Shown here piece by piece: positions 38,318 to 49,513 of a DNA stretch of 64,000 bases. The position numbers and the translations under genes were made by a program. Origin of the DNA: Isoetes taiwanensis (lineage: Eukaryota; Streptophyta; Lycopodiopsida; Isoetales; Isoetaceae); assembly GCA_021234155.1 (NCBI GenBank), contig JAJEKV010000058.1:8492992-8556991 (forward strand). Reading direction: 5' to 3'. Positions within the stretch are counted from its first letter, which is position 1. Every line of letters starts with the position of its first letter. The notes beneath the pieces were generated by a model. The model was not told the origin of the DNA. It saw nothing but the letters and a program-made list of their open reading frames with translations, and searched no databases.

Positions 38318-39808
38318 TGTGACGTTCCAGTACGATATACGGTCTCAAGACGTATATCGTACTGCGCCGTCACGCGTACATGCCGTCCAGTCGACGTGTA
38401 TGCCGACGTATACCCAAGCAAGGACGCCCTAGGGGGCAACTTGCAATGGTGCGCACACTTAGCAATGCACGCACCTTTAGACCTTTAACCCATTAAAGGT
38501 AGACCAAGGGTCATGGAAAACCCTAAACCTAACTGATAGCCTACATAAGGCATCAAACCCTAACATTCCCTTTTTCGCCCACAGACCTTCCGAGCTCTGA
38601 TTCGCGCGCCTGAGGAGTCAATTCCAACTCACACGATCTGCCTGTGCGCCCCAGCTAGTCAGATCATCCCTCCGACCGCATCCCGAAGCAGAACAGGGAC
38701 ATGGACGCCTTCGGATCGAGAGGAGTGAACCAGGGAGCAGGTATTTAGTCGATTGAATAGCTTAAACCTTGTTCCAGCCTTCGAACCAGTAGGTTTAGCC
38801 TATTAAATCACCCTTAGTAGCCAAGCAGATCCTGAGATTGACTCTAACTAAAGAACCTAACTCTATGAATTAGATTAGTTCTTATTTACTTAGGTTGATA
38901 TGATGGACGGATGTATTCTGTGGACTCATTGTATTGGGAAGGGGGGATAGAGACTTAAAGCTTAGTAGATGATGCTCCTAGCTAGTCCCTCTTAGTGCAT
39001 TACTAGAATTCGGCCTGTGTACAAGAGCCCACCTGGTTGTGGGTGAAGGGGCCAGACTGGCTTAGAATGAGGTTCGTGTCCTGACCCTTGACCGATCCCC
39101 GGGTGTAAAGTCTCAAGGGGATCGAGTGACTAGGTCTAATGGCTTACCACTGAGTGCGGGTAAGGCATGGGCTCGACACCCGTGGGGTGGTGTTCACCTT
39201 CCAGTGGGTTAAGTCGAATAAGGGCAGTGGCTCTCTAGTCACCTTGGGTCAGCATGTAGATCTCTGGAGGGAGTGATCCCTACCTGCCCCATCGGGACTG
39301 GGGAGATGTAACCCAGGAATAGCCCCTTTGGCTATGCACCCGGCGGGCTACAGTCAGGTCCCAACACTTTTCAACCTACTCTGCAAAGTGTGCACAGGAG
39401 GGGCGGATGGAGTGGACCACCCTAAACCATGTTCTTATGCCAGCCCAATCCATTGTCATGATTACATGCCCTTTGAACTCGGAGACCCAAGCTTGTCGGT
39501 CATCCCCACGAGTTTGAGCCTTGGGTAGGAACTCCCATGTATTGTGCTGATCTTTGTCTATGCACGGATGTTGATGTGCCACCCTTGAGGTGGATATATG
39601 ATGTTATGTTCTTCGACGTGTATGTTTACGCCAGCCTAGGTAGGCCCGAGGGAGGCGGGGTAAAATGACCCCTTCACTCTTCCCCTTTGTGGACTCTAGG
39701 TGGTCACAGTGATATGTGGAGGGCCCTGTATCAGTGTGGAGCTGGTGCGGGGGATGAACTCCTGTTTGTATACAGTGCGGGCATCGTATATGAGTAGGGG
39801 ACGTCACA
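38318..39808 (+). mobile_element. 5' LTR of element B
   Basis: 1,491 bp from TGTGACG to ACGTCACA, immediately followed by a primer-binding site, which defines it as a 5' LTR. The first ~60 bp contain an inverted pair of the type CGATATACG ... CGTATATCG. CTACATAAGG at 38,541 is TATA-like. It shares the ordered blocks of LTR A (AAGAGCCCACCTGG, GGCATGGGCTCGACACC, the 37-bp core at 39,380) but differs over most of its length, so A and B are separate insertions of related subfamilies. Confidence 0.9.
39380..39416 (+). promoter_or_regulatory. Near-invariant 37-bp LTR core, copy in LTR B
   Basis: Begins TCTGCAAAGTGTGCACAGG and matches the copies in both LTRs of element C along its length. It lies about 430 bp before the LTR end. 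The role is unknown. Confidence 0.7.
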
Positions 39809-39809
39809 A

Positions 39810-39821
39810 TGGTATCAGAGC
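39810..39821 (+). promoter_or_regulatory. Primer-binding site for initiator tRNA-Met, element B
   Basis: TGGTATCAGAGC starts two bases after the LTR end. It is the standard complement of the 3' end of plant initiator tRNA-Met used by most plant Ty3/gypsy and Ty1/copia elements to prime minus-strand synthesis. No mismatch is visible. Confidence 0.95.
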
Positions 39822-40015
39822 CATGTTCTTGGAGACCAAGAGCAAAGCACTGACCATGCTCCCAGTAGTACTAACTTGATAGGATCCTCAAGCCTCGAAA
39901 AAAGTGGGAAAATTTTTTCTCATTTTTGGTAGTTTATGCTAAGCTAGTAACAATTAAGTGAATTGGAACTTAATAAGACTAAAAAGAATGAGCCAAAAAC
40001 TTGCCAGGCAAGGTG

Positions 40016-40082
40016 GTCTCACAGGTCGCGCCTGGTCAAAGAACTAAACTTTAGTTTTTGAGCGAGGCGCTAGCTGTGAGAC
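40016..40082. repeat. Foldback hairpin motif, copy 1 (leader of element B)
   Basis: A ~67-bp inverted repeat. The left arm is GTCTCACAGGTCGCGCCTGG..., the right arm ...GCGAGGCGCTAGCTGTGAGAC, with AACTAAA/TTTAGTT pairing next to the centre. The RNA would form a stem of ~30 bp with a few mismatches. It is one of three copies around the H3-like ORF. Confidence 0.9.
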
Positions 40083-40206
40083 ATCGAGCCAAGATCACTC
40101 AAACATGATGAATTTGAGAAAAATAATGTGGTAAGGCTAGTTCTAAGATAGGAATTAATTAGAATAGCATGTTTAAATTACTTAAATTACTTAAAAATGT
40201 GTGAGA

Positions 40207-40271
40207 TCTCACAGCTCGCGCCTGGTCTAAAAACTAAACTTTAGTTTTTGAGCGAGGCGCTAGCTGTGAGA
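40207..40271. repeat. Foldback hairpin motif, copy 2 (leader of element B)
   Basis: Same 65-bp inverted repeat as the one at 40,016: arms TCTCACAGCTCGCGCC and GGCGCTAGCTGTGAGA around AAAAACTAAACTTTAGTTTTT. It lies about 210 bp before the start codon of the H3-like ORF. Confidence 0.9.
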
Positions 40272-40484
40272 CCAATAAGTAGGAAAAGTCTGAAATAAGT
40301 GTAAGTTTTAATTAAATAGGTGCCTTAGCATGTTAAATAGAGCAACTTGAATTTTGACCTAAAACTTGCCAAGCTATAAATAGAAGTAGACCCCCCCTCA
40401 TTCGCACATTCCCGCCTTAGAAATTAGCTCCTGCTCCCTAAGGCGATCTTTGGCGCCCGATATCCGATTGTCGAACCGTCAAAC

Positions 40485-41819
40485 ATGGCACGGACCAAAC
40501 AGACGGCCAGAAAACCTCGCCCAGGCGAAGCCACTAGCGCCACAGGCGCCGACCTTATTCGGCAGATGCTTCGTGACAGGCTCGCGAAAGGGGGTCGTTC
40601 GTCTTCAAGCGAGGAGAGCATCCCAGAAGAACAGAATACATCTGATCTGATTGATATTTTCAATCAGCAGGCGGATCAAGACGAAGCCTCATCACCAACC
40701 TCCATGGACGAAGAGACAAGGGAAGTCTACGAGGAGATAGAACGGGAGATTCAAGAGCAAGAGGAGAAAGAGGACCACTCTGATGCAGCAACAGAGATCC
40801 TCGAAGAAGAAGAAGAGGGAGCACAACGGGAAAGGAGGACAAAGGAGCGGCAAGAGCGGAGCGAGCCGAGGATTGAGCCGGCAGAAGAAGCAGACCTCGC
40901 TGCGTTTATCAGAAAATATGAACGCCGAGAAAGAAAAAGGGAACAAAAGAAGAGGAAGAGGGAAGAGGAGGAGCAGAAAGCGGCCGAGGAGCTCAAGAAG
41001 AAGAAAGGGAAATGGGTGGGGAGCCCCAGGAAGCTCAAGGAAGTCCCCATGGTGAAAAAGCCCAACCCCAAGATCACCATTACCGAACGCCCACCTGATC
41101 AGCCCCCGGCCTCCTCAGAGGGTTCTGACGAAGAACCTAACCCCAACACCGGAGGGGCAAGTTCTTCCAAACCCCCGACTGTTGAGCAGGTGGTAACCCA
41201 GCAGGTAGCGCCCGAGGAGGAGCAACCGGACAAAGTGCAGAAGCCCCCTCCTTATCCAAAGTGGGACAGGAAGAAGCAACCCCGGCCTGCCCGAGAGTCC
41301 TATGTCACGGACCCAGTAAAGATCTACGAACGAAAGATGCGGGAGCACAACGCATACATGAAGGAGTGGGAGGCATACAACTCCTACTATCTATCTATCT
41401 ATCTATCTATCTATCAGGAGAATAGGGTCAGAATTATCGAGGGTGGACACCCAACAAAGCAGCAGACCCTAAGGCCACCACCACCAAAGCCCAAGGTCCC
41501 GAAAAAGCCAGCAAAGAAGAAGCTCACCAGGAAGGAGGCCGAGCAAAGAGCACTACGGGAGATTCGGCACTTCCAGCGCAGTTACGGCCTCCTGATTCCC
41601 CGTGCCCCCTTTGCTCGGCTAGTTAGAGAAGTGATGCAGGATTTCAAGACCGACATGAGGGTCACAGATGAGATGCTGCTGGCGTTACAGGAAGCGGCGG
41701 AGCAGTTCATAGTACAACATTTTGAAGACTCGACGGCTTGCACTGTTCATGCGAAGCAAGTGACACTGATGAGGCAAGATATGCAACTTGCTACTCGCAT
41801 CAAGGGAGAGCGACCTTGA
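40485..41819 (+). CDS. Histone H3-like fusion protein (H3 tail, charged linker, H3 fold) of an LTR retrotransposon
   Basis: 444 codons, intact. Residues 2-10 are exactly the histone H3 tail ARTKQTARK, with lysines at the H3 K4 and K9 positions; serine 10 is replaced by proline. Residues ~45-150 are acidic. Residues ~145-185 are a strongly basic, probably coiled or nuclear-targeting segment (KKRKR). A proline-rich stretch and a YLSI repeat (~301-312) follow. Residues 356-444 align without a gap to H3 47-135: [47 protein letters not shown] and the terminal GERP. Residues equivalent to K79, C110, H113 and D123 are kept, while those of K56, R116 and K122 are R, Q and Q. The start is the first ATG of the frame and gives the H3 tail. 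It sits where gag is expected, after the LTR and primer site. Inferred role: a chromatin-mimicking or nucleic-acid-packaging structural protein. The histone similarity itself is very secure; the function is not known. Confidence 0.95.
   Translation: MARTKQTARKPRPGEATSATGADLIRQMLRDRLAKGGRSSSSEESIPEEQNTSDLIDIFNQQADQDEASSPTSMDEETREVYEEIEREIQEQEEKEDHSDAATEILEEEEEGAQRERRTKERQERSEPRIEPAEEADLAAFIRKYERRERKREQKKRKREEEEQKAAEELKKKKGKWVGSPRKLKEVPMVKKPNPKITITERPPDQPPASSEGSDEEPNPNTGGASSSKPPTVEQVVTQQVAPEEEQPDKVQKPPPYPKWDRKKQPRPARESYVTDPVKIYERKMREHNAYMKEWEAYNSYYLSIYLSIYQENRVRIIEGGHPTKQQTLRPPPPKPKVPKKPAKKKLTRKEAEQRALREIRHFQRSYGLLIPRAPFARLVREVMQDFKTDMRVTDEMLLALQEAAEQFIVQHFEDSTACTVHAKQVTLMRQDMQLATRIKGERP
41388..41415 (+). 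repeat. (TATC)7 microsatellite inside the H3-like ORF
   Basis: Seven copies of TATC translate as the repeated tetrapeptide YLSI (residues ~301-312). Because the unit is 4 bp, length changes other than by multiples of three units shift the frame and remove the H3 fold. The present allele keeps the frame open. Confidence 0.95.
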
Positions 41820-41964
41820 ACATTTTGTAAATAGTTAAAAAAAATTTGTAATATAAGCAATTTTGAGTACTTTATGTGTCTGAACTTGATTAATTAGGAA
41901 AAATTAGCAGGTTCTAGTAATTGTTTTAGTGAAATAGGACATTTGCAGACCGAAAGGCGTGATG

Positions 41965-42029
41965 TCTCACAGCTCGCGCCTGGTCAAGAAACTAAACTTT
42001 AGTTTTTGAGCGAGGCGCTAGCTGTGAGA
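41965..42029. repeat. Foldback hairpin motif, copy 3 (after the H3-like ORF)
   Basis: Third copy of the inverted repeat (TCTCACAGCTCGCGCC ... GGCGCTAGCTGTGAGA), 146 bp after the stop codon. Arms and centre match copy 2 nearly base for base, so this is a conserved element rather than chance. Confidence 0.9.
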
Positions 42030-43090
42030 TTGAGCAGTAGATTCCATGCATCAAACTAAAGTGAATCGTCAGAACTATTTATAACTTGATTCCTAAAATT
42101 TAAATCAAACAGGGATAATTTGGGTGTGAAAGTACACAAATATCTACAAGAAAAAGGTCAATCTTTACACCTTGCCACTTGATGATTTATACCCTTCCAT
42201 TCACCCGACTTCATCAAGAAGAAGCTCAACGTGAAAAATTGGCAAATTAAATTGCAACGACAATAACCTATTGTTGCTCACATCTAGCGTGGAAAATTTA
42301 AGACATGTCAAGGGAGAAAGAACATGGTAGTAACCTGCTGTAACATTTTGATACCACAGAATATTAGAGGAAATAACATTATATTACACACCTAGCAAAA
42401 CTTCGTGCTGCAAAGCTTCTTGTTCCCAAAATATTTTTGAGCAAAGCTTCTTGTTGCCGCATATGTTTTTTAGCAGAGCTTCAACTTGCAAAGCATATTA
42501 AGCTGGATTTCTGTGCCAAATCTTGCAAAACTTTTAATTTTTGAGCCGGACTAATCTGTTACGAGGAGGTAACATCTGTGTTTATTAGTTTTGTTGAGAT
42601 CAACAAAGTTAAACGATCATGAACTCATTCTTAGGTCGGGCACTATGCATCAAAGACTATGCGCACATCCCTTTGGGACATCGGAGGGCAACCCTTCGTG
42701 CGCAGCACCTTGTTTAGTGTTGGCCAACGTGCCAACATAAATTATAAGAGCTTAGGTTATTTGAGTGTTTTCTTTTCTTATATTTGGGAATACGAAATAA
42801 TTTGTGGACAAAGGGCTATAGGAGATAAGTTTCACAATGTATAATAGATTGAAAATTGCAAGGTAAATATGGTGGGTTCTCTTGATGATCATGTTCATGG
42901 TTGTTAGTCTCCTCCATATAGAGAATGAAGATCCTACTTAAAGTTAGCGTATTATTTGTTCAAACTATGTAATATTGTTAATGAAGCCCTCCTTCTGTTA
43001 CTTTTATCCAACGCCAAGTTAGTCAATGTTCATCTTGCATAGAGAATGATGCCTACTTGAATGTCGTGTTTGATTTGCAATATTAGTTAT
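42030..43090. other. AT-rich stretch, no gene seen
   Basis: About 1 kb following the last hairpin of element B. The longest ORF is 61 codons and has no recognisable motif. It could be a decayed 3' part of element B or host DNA; I see no sequence that decides this. Confidence 0.5.
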
Positions 43091-43888
43091 ATGATATATT
43101 CAACAAAATTTGGACTTATTCAGATTTAATAGATAGCATTTCAAGCACGCCATTATAAAAATATATATTTGTTTGATTCTTCTTGATTGTTATAATTTTT
43201 ATAAGTTTAAATTATATAAGTTTATCTTTCAATTAAAACTATAATGGTTATCAAAGAATAAACTTGATCTCCAAACTAATCTTCATTTGAATCTATTTAG
43301 AATTAGACATTTCAAAAATATAAAAATTTCAATTTGTAGTGATTTAACAGATTTAAAATTTAGCAATCATGATAATTAAATGAAACCTGATGGTTTGACT
43401 AGCGATTGACTTAAAACTATTATTAGAATTTCACAATTTACAATCTTTTACATTTTTAAAAATACTTTACGAAAAGTTTTAGGTTGAAATTAATTAAACG
43501 ATATAAAGTTATTGGTTTAGTAATAACTATTGAATAATTTATTATTGATGAGATAAAATATATTGACATTTAATCAATAATAAACTATTCATTCTTTATT
43601 AAACATAAACGTAATCATTTAATTAATTTCAATCTAAAACTTTCTTTAAATATTTTGAAAAGAATAGTATTTTAATTATACAGAGTTATCTTAGATGAAA
43701 ATTTAATTCCAAATAGATGAAATCGAGAATTAGTTTAGAAAGCAACTTTAAACTTTAGTAAGTATCATATTTTTTATCTAAATTATTAAAATCAATAAGA
43801 GCTAAAAATACATATAATATTATTATGGCATCCTTAAAGTATATTTATTAGATTTGAATAAGTCCAAATTTTGTTAAATATGTCATTT
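43091..43888. repeat. ~0.8-kb imperfect palindrome (foldback/MITE-like)
   Basis: The left end ATGATATATTCAACAAAATTT is mirrored by AAATTTTGTTAAATATGTCAT at the right end, read in reverse complement as ATGACATATTTAACAAAATTT. Further paired blocks follow inward: GGACTTATTCAGATTTAATA with TATTAGATTTGAATAAGTCC-like sequence, CTCCAAACTAATCTTCATTTG with its counterpart near 43,720, and TTGAAATTAATTAAACG with its counterpart near 43,620. The centre is near 43,556. The whole block is very AT-rich and could fold into one long hairpin. No transposase is present. Sequence decay between the arms suggests an old element. Confidence 0.75.
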
Positions 43889-46800
43889 ATCTTTTGATTT
43901 CTCAAACCCAAGTTTAGCCTATGGATGCTTCATAGTTTACTTCAAAGGTCCAACTGTCAGAGGGTTTGCCTCTCTATTAGCATGATTGCAAACCTAACTA
44001 TTCTTCATGCCTTGGTCTTGGGAAAGTGGTTCTTTATAATGCCTAAAAATGTCTTTGCTATGCTCGTGTATTTTAAGACTTTTGTGCTTTGATACTTCTT
44101 TGGCATGGTATTGATGCCTTTTGGGTATAAGTCTATGAATTTAAATTTGACTTTTTTTGTTGTAGGAAAGCGATGTATAGAGTATAATTAGCAGGGTTGC
44201 CTAACCCCCCCTGCCCGATTTCCTGCATTCTTAGCTATGCCATGTGTCGTGCCACGTCAGCTGTAATTATTTTGAGCCGTCCGATTCTGCAATTTCGGAT
44301 CGTAGGGCCAGGGAAATTAGAAAAGCAAGTAATTGTCTGCCGGAGAAGGAAATTCTCTCTTCCGCCGTATTCTTTGCTCGACAATTGGGTTTTGTTTTCC
44401 CTTCGCCATTACCTTGAAGACCCTGTTAGCTACCCAGATCATCCAGAAGCAGCAACCTGAGTGCTTCACAATCGGCTGTAGCCATAGAGACCCAACTTCA
44501 GCTCGGTATTTCTTTAGCTCGGTAGCTGTTCGGTTTTAATCAGTTTATTTTACATGCCTGCATGCATAATCTTAGCTTACTATTTCGCCTCCAAGGCCCT
44601 ACATTGGCAAAATAATAAAGAAAGGGAAGGATTTGAAGCACTGTATGGCCTGGTCTAGGTATCTGGAGCCCTCCGGTGATGAAGAAGCAATGGGAACTGC
44701 TGCGTTGTTGTCAAATCGTATTATCATTCCTTGAATTAAATTTAGTTGAGGTAAACAGGGATTCATGACATTTTATTGGAGCAAAAGATCCACATTTAGT
44801 TCTCCTCTTGATGTCAACATAGCCGAACCATGTGTTCTATGTGTCTCCAGGGAGTACGATTATATTGTTTGCCATCGCTTTTGCATAGCGTATGCAGAAT
44901 TTAATGTGCATGTGATTTCGCTGACTGAGGTTATTTGGTTCTCTGGCATCAGTGCCTGCCAAGTTGATGCATGCGACAGCTTGATACTTGCCCAAATTTG
45001 GACACTGATCTCTTCTCTGTATTGTCCCATGTGAGATTTGTCATACCATCTACGTGTTTGTAGCTATTGTACGAAACATGCAGGGGGGTATGCATGTGAA
45101 ATCATCATTTTAGAGTTTCTCAAGAGATAGCATAATTTCTACTTCATTACTCTAATTGGCAGGAGGCCCCAGAGATTTGCTTCTGCAGATTTGATAGGAT
45201 TTGAGATCTAGAAAAAGTTCTAGATGGAGAGATGTTTTTTGCTCTTGCCCCCCTGAAGTTGAGAATTTCTAACTTACCTTTCTTAAGGTTGTGCTATATG
45301 CATAAACTCTTTTACTTTGCCGCTAATCCATCTTTTTCGGTTATATTTATCTTCCCAAAACATTGCATAAACATGTAGGCAGAGATGTTTTTTGGCTCTT
45401 ACAATCTGAACATTTCTAACCTCCCCTATCAACTTCAGGTTGTACTATTTGCAAAATATCATTTGTGTTTGTGGCTTTGCCACTAATTGAACTTAAGGTT
45501 TTCCAATAAGATGCAGAACTGCAGTTTCTCTTCCCAAAACTTCTCTTGCAGCAAAGTGCAGTTTCCATGAAGCACCAATGCATTTAAGAAAAATAATAAC
45601 TGTTGGTCGTTTGATTAACAACCAACTCAGTATTTTAGTCTAAAATTAGGGTACGCCATTCTAAATGAAGGTGCTCCATCTTATTTCTTCTGTACATAAA
45701 ATGCTTGGAGATTTACCATGCTAAGCTTTGCTATAAACCAATACATGTGTTCATTATGCCATAGTACATTTTAGAGCACCATAAGGAACGGTAAAAAAAA
45801 AAATGTTCAGAACTTTATTCTGGCAGATGCCTAGGAACATTGAGCATCAGAGCTTCGAATTTTTTCTTGTCATTTTAGGGAAAGATCTTGATTTGAGCAA
45901 CCGTGCATTCCTAATGGGGAAAATGCAATGAGGTGGATGCTTGTAACAAGAGAAAGTTGCGGATTTATTTAAAGATTTAGCTGACAACATGACTATCTGG
46001 CCAGAGTCAAGTCCATGCAAGTGATCTTGCTTACTGTCTATATGTGTGACTAAGATTGCTTACATTGGAAAAAAAAGGATCTGCAATGGAATGTGTAGTT
46101 GTGCAAGACATGCAGATTATGCCAGCAGAGGGGTGCTGGATGTTAACATCCTTGCCTAAAATCATTTTGGGGTGGCAAGGAACCATCAGCTTGACATTGT
46201 TGGTTGCAACAGTTAACTGAACTTCAGCATCAGTTCCATTTTCACCAGTAGAGACCGTTAAACCTCAAACTTAGTATTGCTGTGATGCTTTAAAACATTG
46301 CTCTAAGATATGGTGACGATACATATGAAAGAACTATTTTAGGGTTGAAATTTGCAGGGTACATATAGCCTGTTTTATGGTAGCCTTGTTTTATGACATT
46401 CTTTTGCAGTAGAACTATCTTGTTCAGAAATACTTGGGAGTGGTGCCTAGTTGCTTGCCTTTTTCCTTCTTATGTAGATTGAATTCAGACTAGCATTTTT
46501 TTAAGAGCCTACTGTTCTGGAGGATGTGAATATTCAGCATGACCATGCCATGCAGTATATATTGTTTCTCAGACCTTACACAAACAAAGGAGGCATACAT
46601 TTCTTGCATCCACCTCTTTGTCTTATTTTGAATATCTGTTAAAACATAAATGATTTAGCTTTGTTTATGATGCTGGCTTATTGTATTTTAACATGCATAA
46701 ATGATGGGGAAGATTAAGATGGAAGTGTAAAATGAACTCCTAATCACATAGCCTTTTTATAGGTATGATGTTTCGCAAAACCTTGGGTTGCATGGTAGCA

Positions 46801-49508
46801 GCTGATCACCTTCATTCATGCAGACTCCAGTCTGCTGTTTTTTGCTACCTCTTTCCTATGGGTTGGACAAAGATACTGATGTTTGAGAGCTCGATTTTTT
46901 TTTTATTTTGGTTAGTTACCAAGATTTTGCTGCTTGTTTTAACAAAATCAATATATAGCTCAGCAAAGAGAACTCACCAAAGAGAGCTGAGTGTTTCTAA
47001 AGATGCACTTAAGGAGTATAAGCAGTGCTAAAATAAAGGCATGCATCCATTGCTTGCACCATATGGAAGACTATAATAGTGTACCATCTTTCTCTACATG
47101 ATTAAGCACATAATGGGCTTGTTTTCTGTGTTCTTTAAGTTCTCAGGTGATGTTATTTCAACAGGTTGATTTTTGCCAGAGCTGTCAATCGGGGTGAGTG
47201 TACCTCTATGATCACGGTTGCAAGCTTTTGCTGCATTTGTTAGTGCATTTGCATTGGGAATCACTTGTGGACCTGCTTTGGCAATGGCATTTGAAATTGG
47301 AAATGTCATTTTTGGCTTGACCTTTAATTGTTGAAGGCTTTCCTTATCTTTTGATTGTTGTGGCTGTCTTTCAAGGAGCTTGTATGCATGTATGATGAAA
47401 TTGCAAGCCATACACTGGAAACTGCGGGTATCATGATTTGGTATTTGCATTTACTTAATTGGACGTTGTTCTCAATTGTCAATGTACTTTATATAGGTTA
47501 TTGGCTCCTTAAATTACGAAGTTCATATATGTATTTCATTTTTGGATCGAAGCCCCTTAACATAATCAAACTGGATGCCTGCAAAGATGGCTTAGACAAT
47601 TGTGACTAAGTGATATTTGCAACTATTCTGATCTTAGACAGATGATAATTGTAAGTGATGAAGTAGCAACGACCATCGTATATAGATTAATATGAATGTC
47701 ATCTACGACTGCATGGTTTTATGGAGCAAAGACTTTGGCGAAAGCAATAGAAATCCTAGAATCTCCCTCGGCCATGGTCTGTCTTTCCTGTATTTGCCAT
47801 GACCCCACTTGCTACAACATGTGAGGAACTTTTGTTGGAAAAAATGAATATGGGCCTATTCTAAAGTTGTCGATAAAAACATTGGAACAAATCACCTCTT
47901 TAAAATAACATTACTGTATAAACTTGCCATTAAAAGGTATAGAACTTATGTATGTTGTGAAAATAAGTATTTCAACAATTTTTGTCAATGTTCATTTATA
48001 ACAAGAGACCCGAAAGAAAAGAAAATAAATCAACGATAGGTATGATACTCAACCCTCACATCCACAACAACTTTGGAGAAAACAATAGAGTTACTGAATA
48101 GCCCCTTGTAATATACATTCTTATCTTTATGGACCCTATAGTTGAACGTAATATATCAATCAAAATAAACACTTGTAAACTTCAACCTACTACATCCATA
48201 ATGGAACCCATCATCTTCATTGGCCCCGTGGATCAACACAATGTAACAATCAAAATAAAAACTTGCAAACTTTAACCTATTATATCTTTATGTAACCCAT
48301 CTACTCACCACAACCCAATAAATAGCATGATCACTTGTCTATGTACAAGTTTTGAAATGTTGAAGGGAACTAAACTGAATATAGTTTTTCTTTGTAAGAA
48401 ATTAAGTAGATCGTTAACGTTATTTGGAACACCCGAGCCAGACATTACATTTCATAATGCCCCGGCGCTCCCCACACAAAAAAAAAAAAAAAAAAAAAGA
48501 AAAAGAAAAAAGAAAAAAGAAAAAAAGAAAAACAACATGACCTTCCTTCCTGTTGACGCAAAGAACATTGTTTCGCATCTCAAGGTGTGATTGAACCTTT
48601 TCGTTATCAACCAAATAGATCGCGTGCCATGTGTTCCGAAATGTCCTCTCCTCTAACATGGTGATTGAAAATGTTCCTCAGACCGGCCATCATGAGGAGA
48701 GCCAAGCCCTTGTCGGGCATAATGGCCTATCAGAAGATTACCATTGCCAAAATGGTACATGTTAAATGCACCATTGATACAATGGTCAATAACTTTTTCC
48801 ACCCGTTCAATGATTTCTACGCTTCTACAGGTTTAAAAGATGCCTCAACTATAACTCTCTATGAAGGATACATACAATTGCACAAGTTATGCTGTTATCA
48901 CATTCTTTAGAAGGATAAGGAGTGAGACAGTACATTTGCAACATAATCCATGTCCGTTAACACTTTCAAAGAGCATGAAATATAAAACCCATCATGGTCT
49001 GTGTCCGACCAACTCCACCTTGCCTCTTAGTCTCTTTTTTGGCTAACTTCCTTCTACAAGTCAAAAAATCTTAACAATGCTATATGATCAGGCCCCCACG
49101 TATGAAAATTCATCCTTCTAACATCAGCATGAACCTGCTTGTCTTCATGACGATAAGATATAGCATTGCCAATTGATAGCATTGCACATATGGTTATAAT
49201 ATCTTTAGATCATAATGATGCAACTGCCCTTTTTTACTGCATAGGGTCTAAAGGAAACTCTGCCATTCCTCTAACTAATTTAGTCAATTTCCCACGGTCA
49301 TTCAGAGCTCCTAATGCATAGAGCTACTGCAAAGCACATATAAGTATAGTGTCTTAGCAGGTGGAGAATCCATGAAGTCAAAATTAATAAAATCATGAAT
49401 ACTCAAAATGTAGCATCAAAACCACATTGCTAGTGGTGCCAGGCTTTGTTCTTTGAATTTTAGGCACCATCTTATCATCCTACTATCCAACTCATGCTGG
49501 ATAGACCA
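43889..49508. other. AT-rich intergenic stretch, no gene recognised
   Basis: About 5.6 kb. ORFs do not exceed 118 codons and none shows a recognisable domain; codon-like composition is absent. A spliced, weakly expressed gene cannot be excluded from sequence alone. Only a poly(A)/purine tract at ~48,478-48,532 stands out. The sequence at the right end is the intact target of element C: CGTAG at 49,509-49,513 continues at 62,035. Confidence 0.55.
48478..48532 (+). repeat. Poly(A)/AAAAAG purine tract
   Basis: About 21 A residues followed by repeated AAAAAG units. It could be the tail of an old retroposed sequence, but no target duplication or recognisable body precedes it, so it is recorded only as low-complexity DNA. 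Confidence 0.85.
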
Positions 49509-49513
49509 CGTAG

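Larger units (their letters stand above)
38318..42029 (+). mobile_element. Element B: 5' part of a histone-bearing LTR retrotransposon
   Basis: The order is 5' LTR (38,318-39,808), perfect tRNA-iMet primer-binding site, ~660-bp leader with two copies of a strong hairpin, a 444-codon histone H3-like ORF, and a third hairpin copy at 41,965-42,029. No gag, protease, reverse transcriptase, integrase, polypurine tract or 3' LTR follows, so the copy is 3'-truncated or is a non-autonomous derivative. The right boundary given is simply the last hairpin. The LTR belongs to the same family as A and C. The intact primer site and ORF suggest it is younger or better preserved than A. Confidence 0.8.

Noticed and set aside
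40692-41348. Minus-strand ORFs opposite the H3 fusion (Phe/Ser/Leu-rich)
   Set aside because: They are reverse readings of the Glu/Lys-rich linker codons. The plus-strand ORF is clearly the coding one.
41965-42029. Hairpin after the H3 ORF as an animal-type histone mRNA 3' stem-loop
   Set aside because: It is far longer, has a different sequence, and the same hairpin also occurs twice before the ORF. Plant histone mRNAs are polyadenylated and lack that stem-loop.
48478-48532. Poly(A) tail of a processed pseudogene or LINE
   Set aside because: No recognisable coding body or target duplication precedes the tract.
43889-49508. A host protein gene in the 44-49 kb stretch (for example the ORFs at 44,197 and 47,094)
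   Set aside because: ORFs are short, without domains, conserved starts or plausible splice architecture. RNA evidence would be needed.
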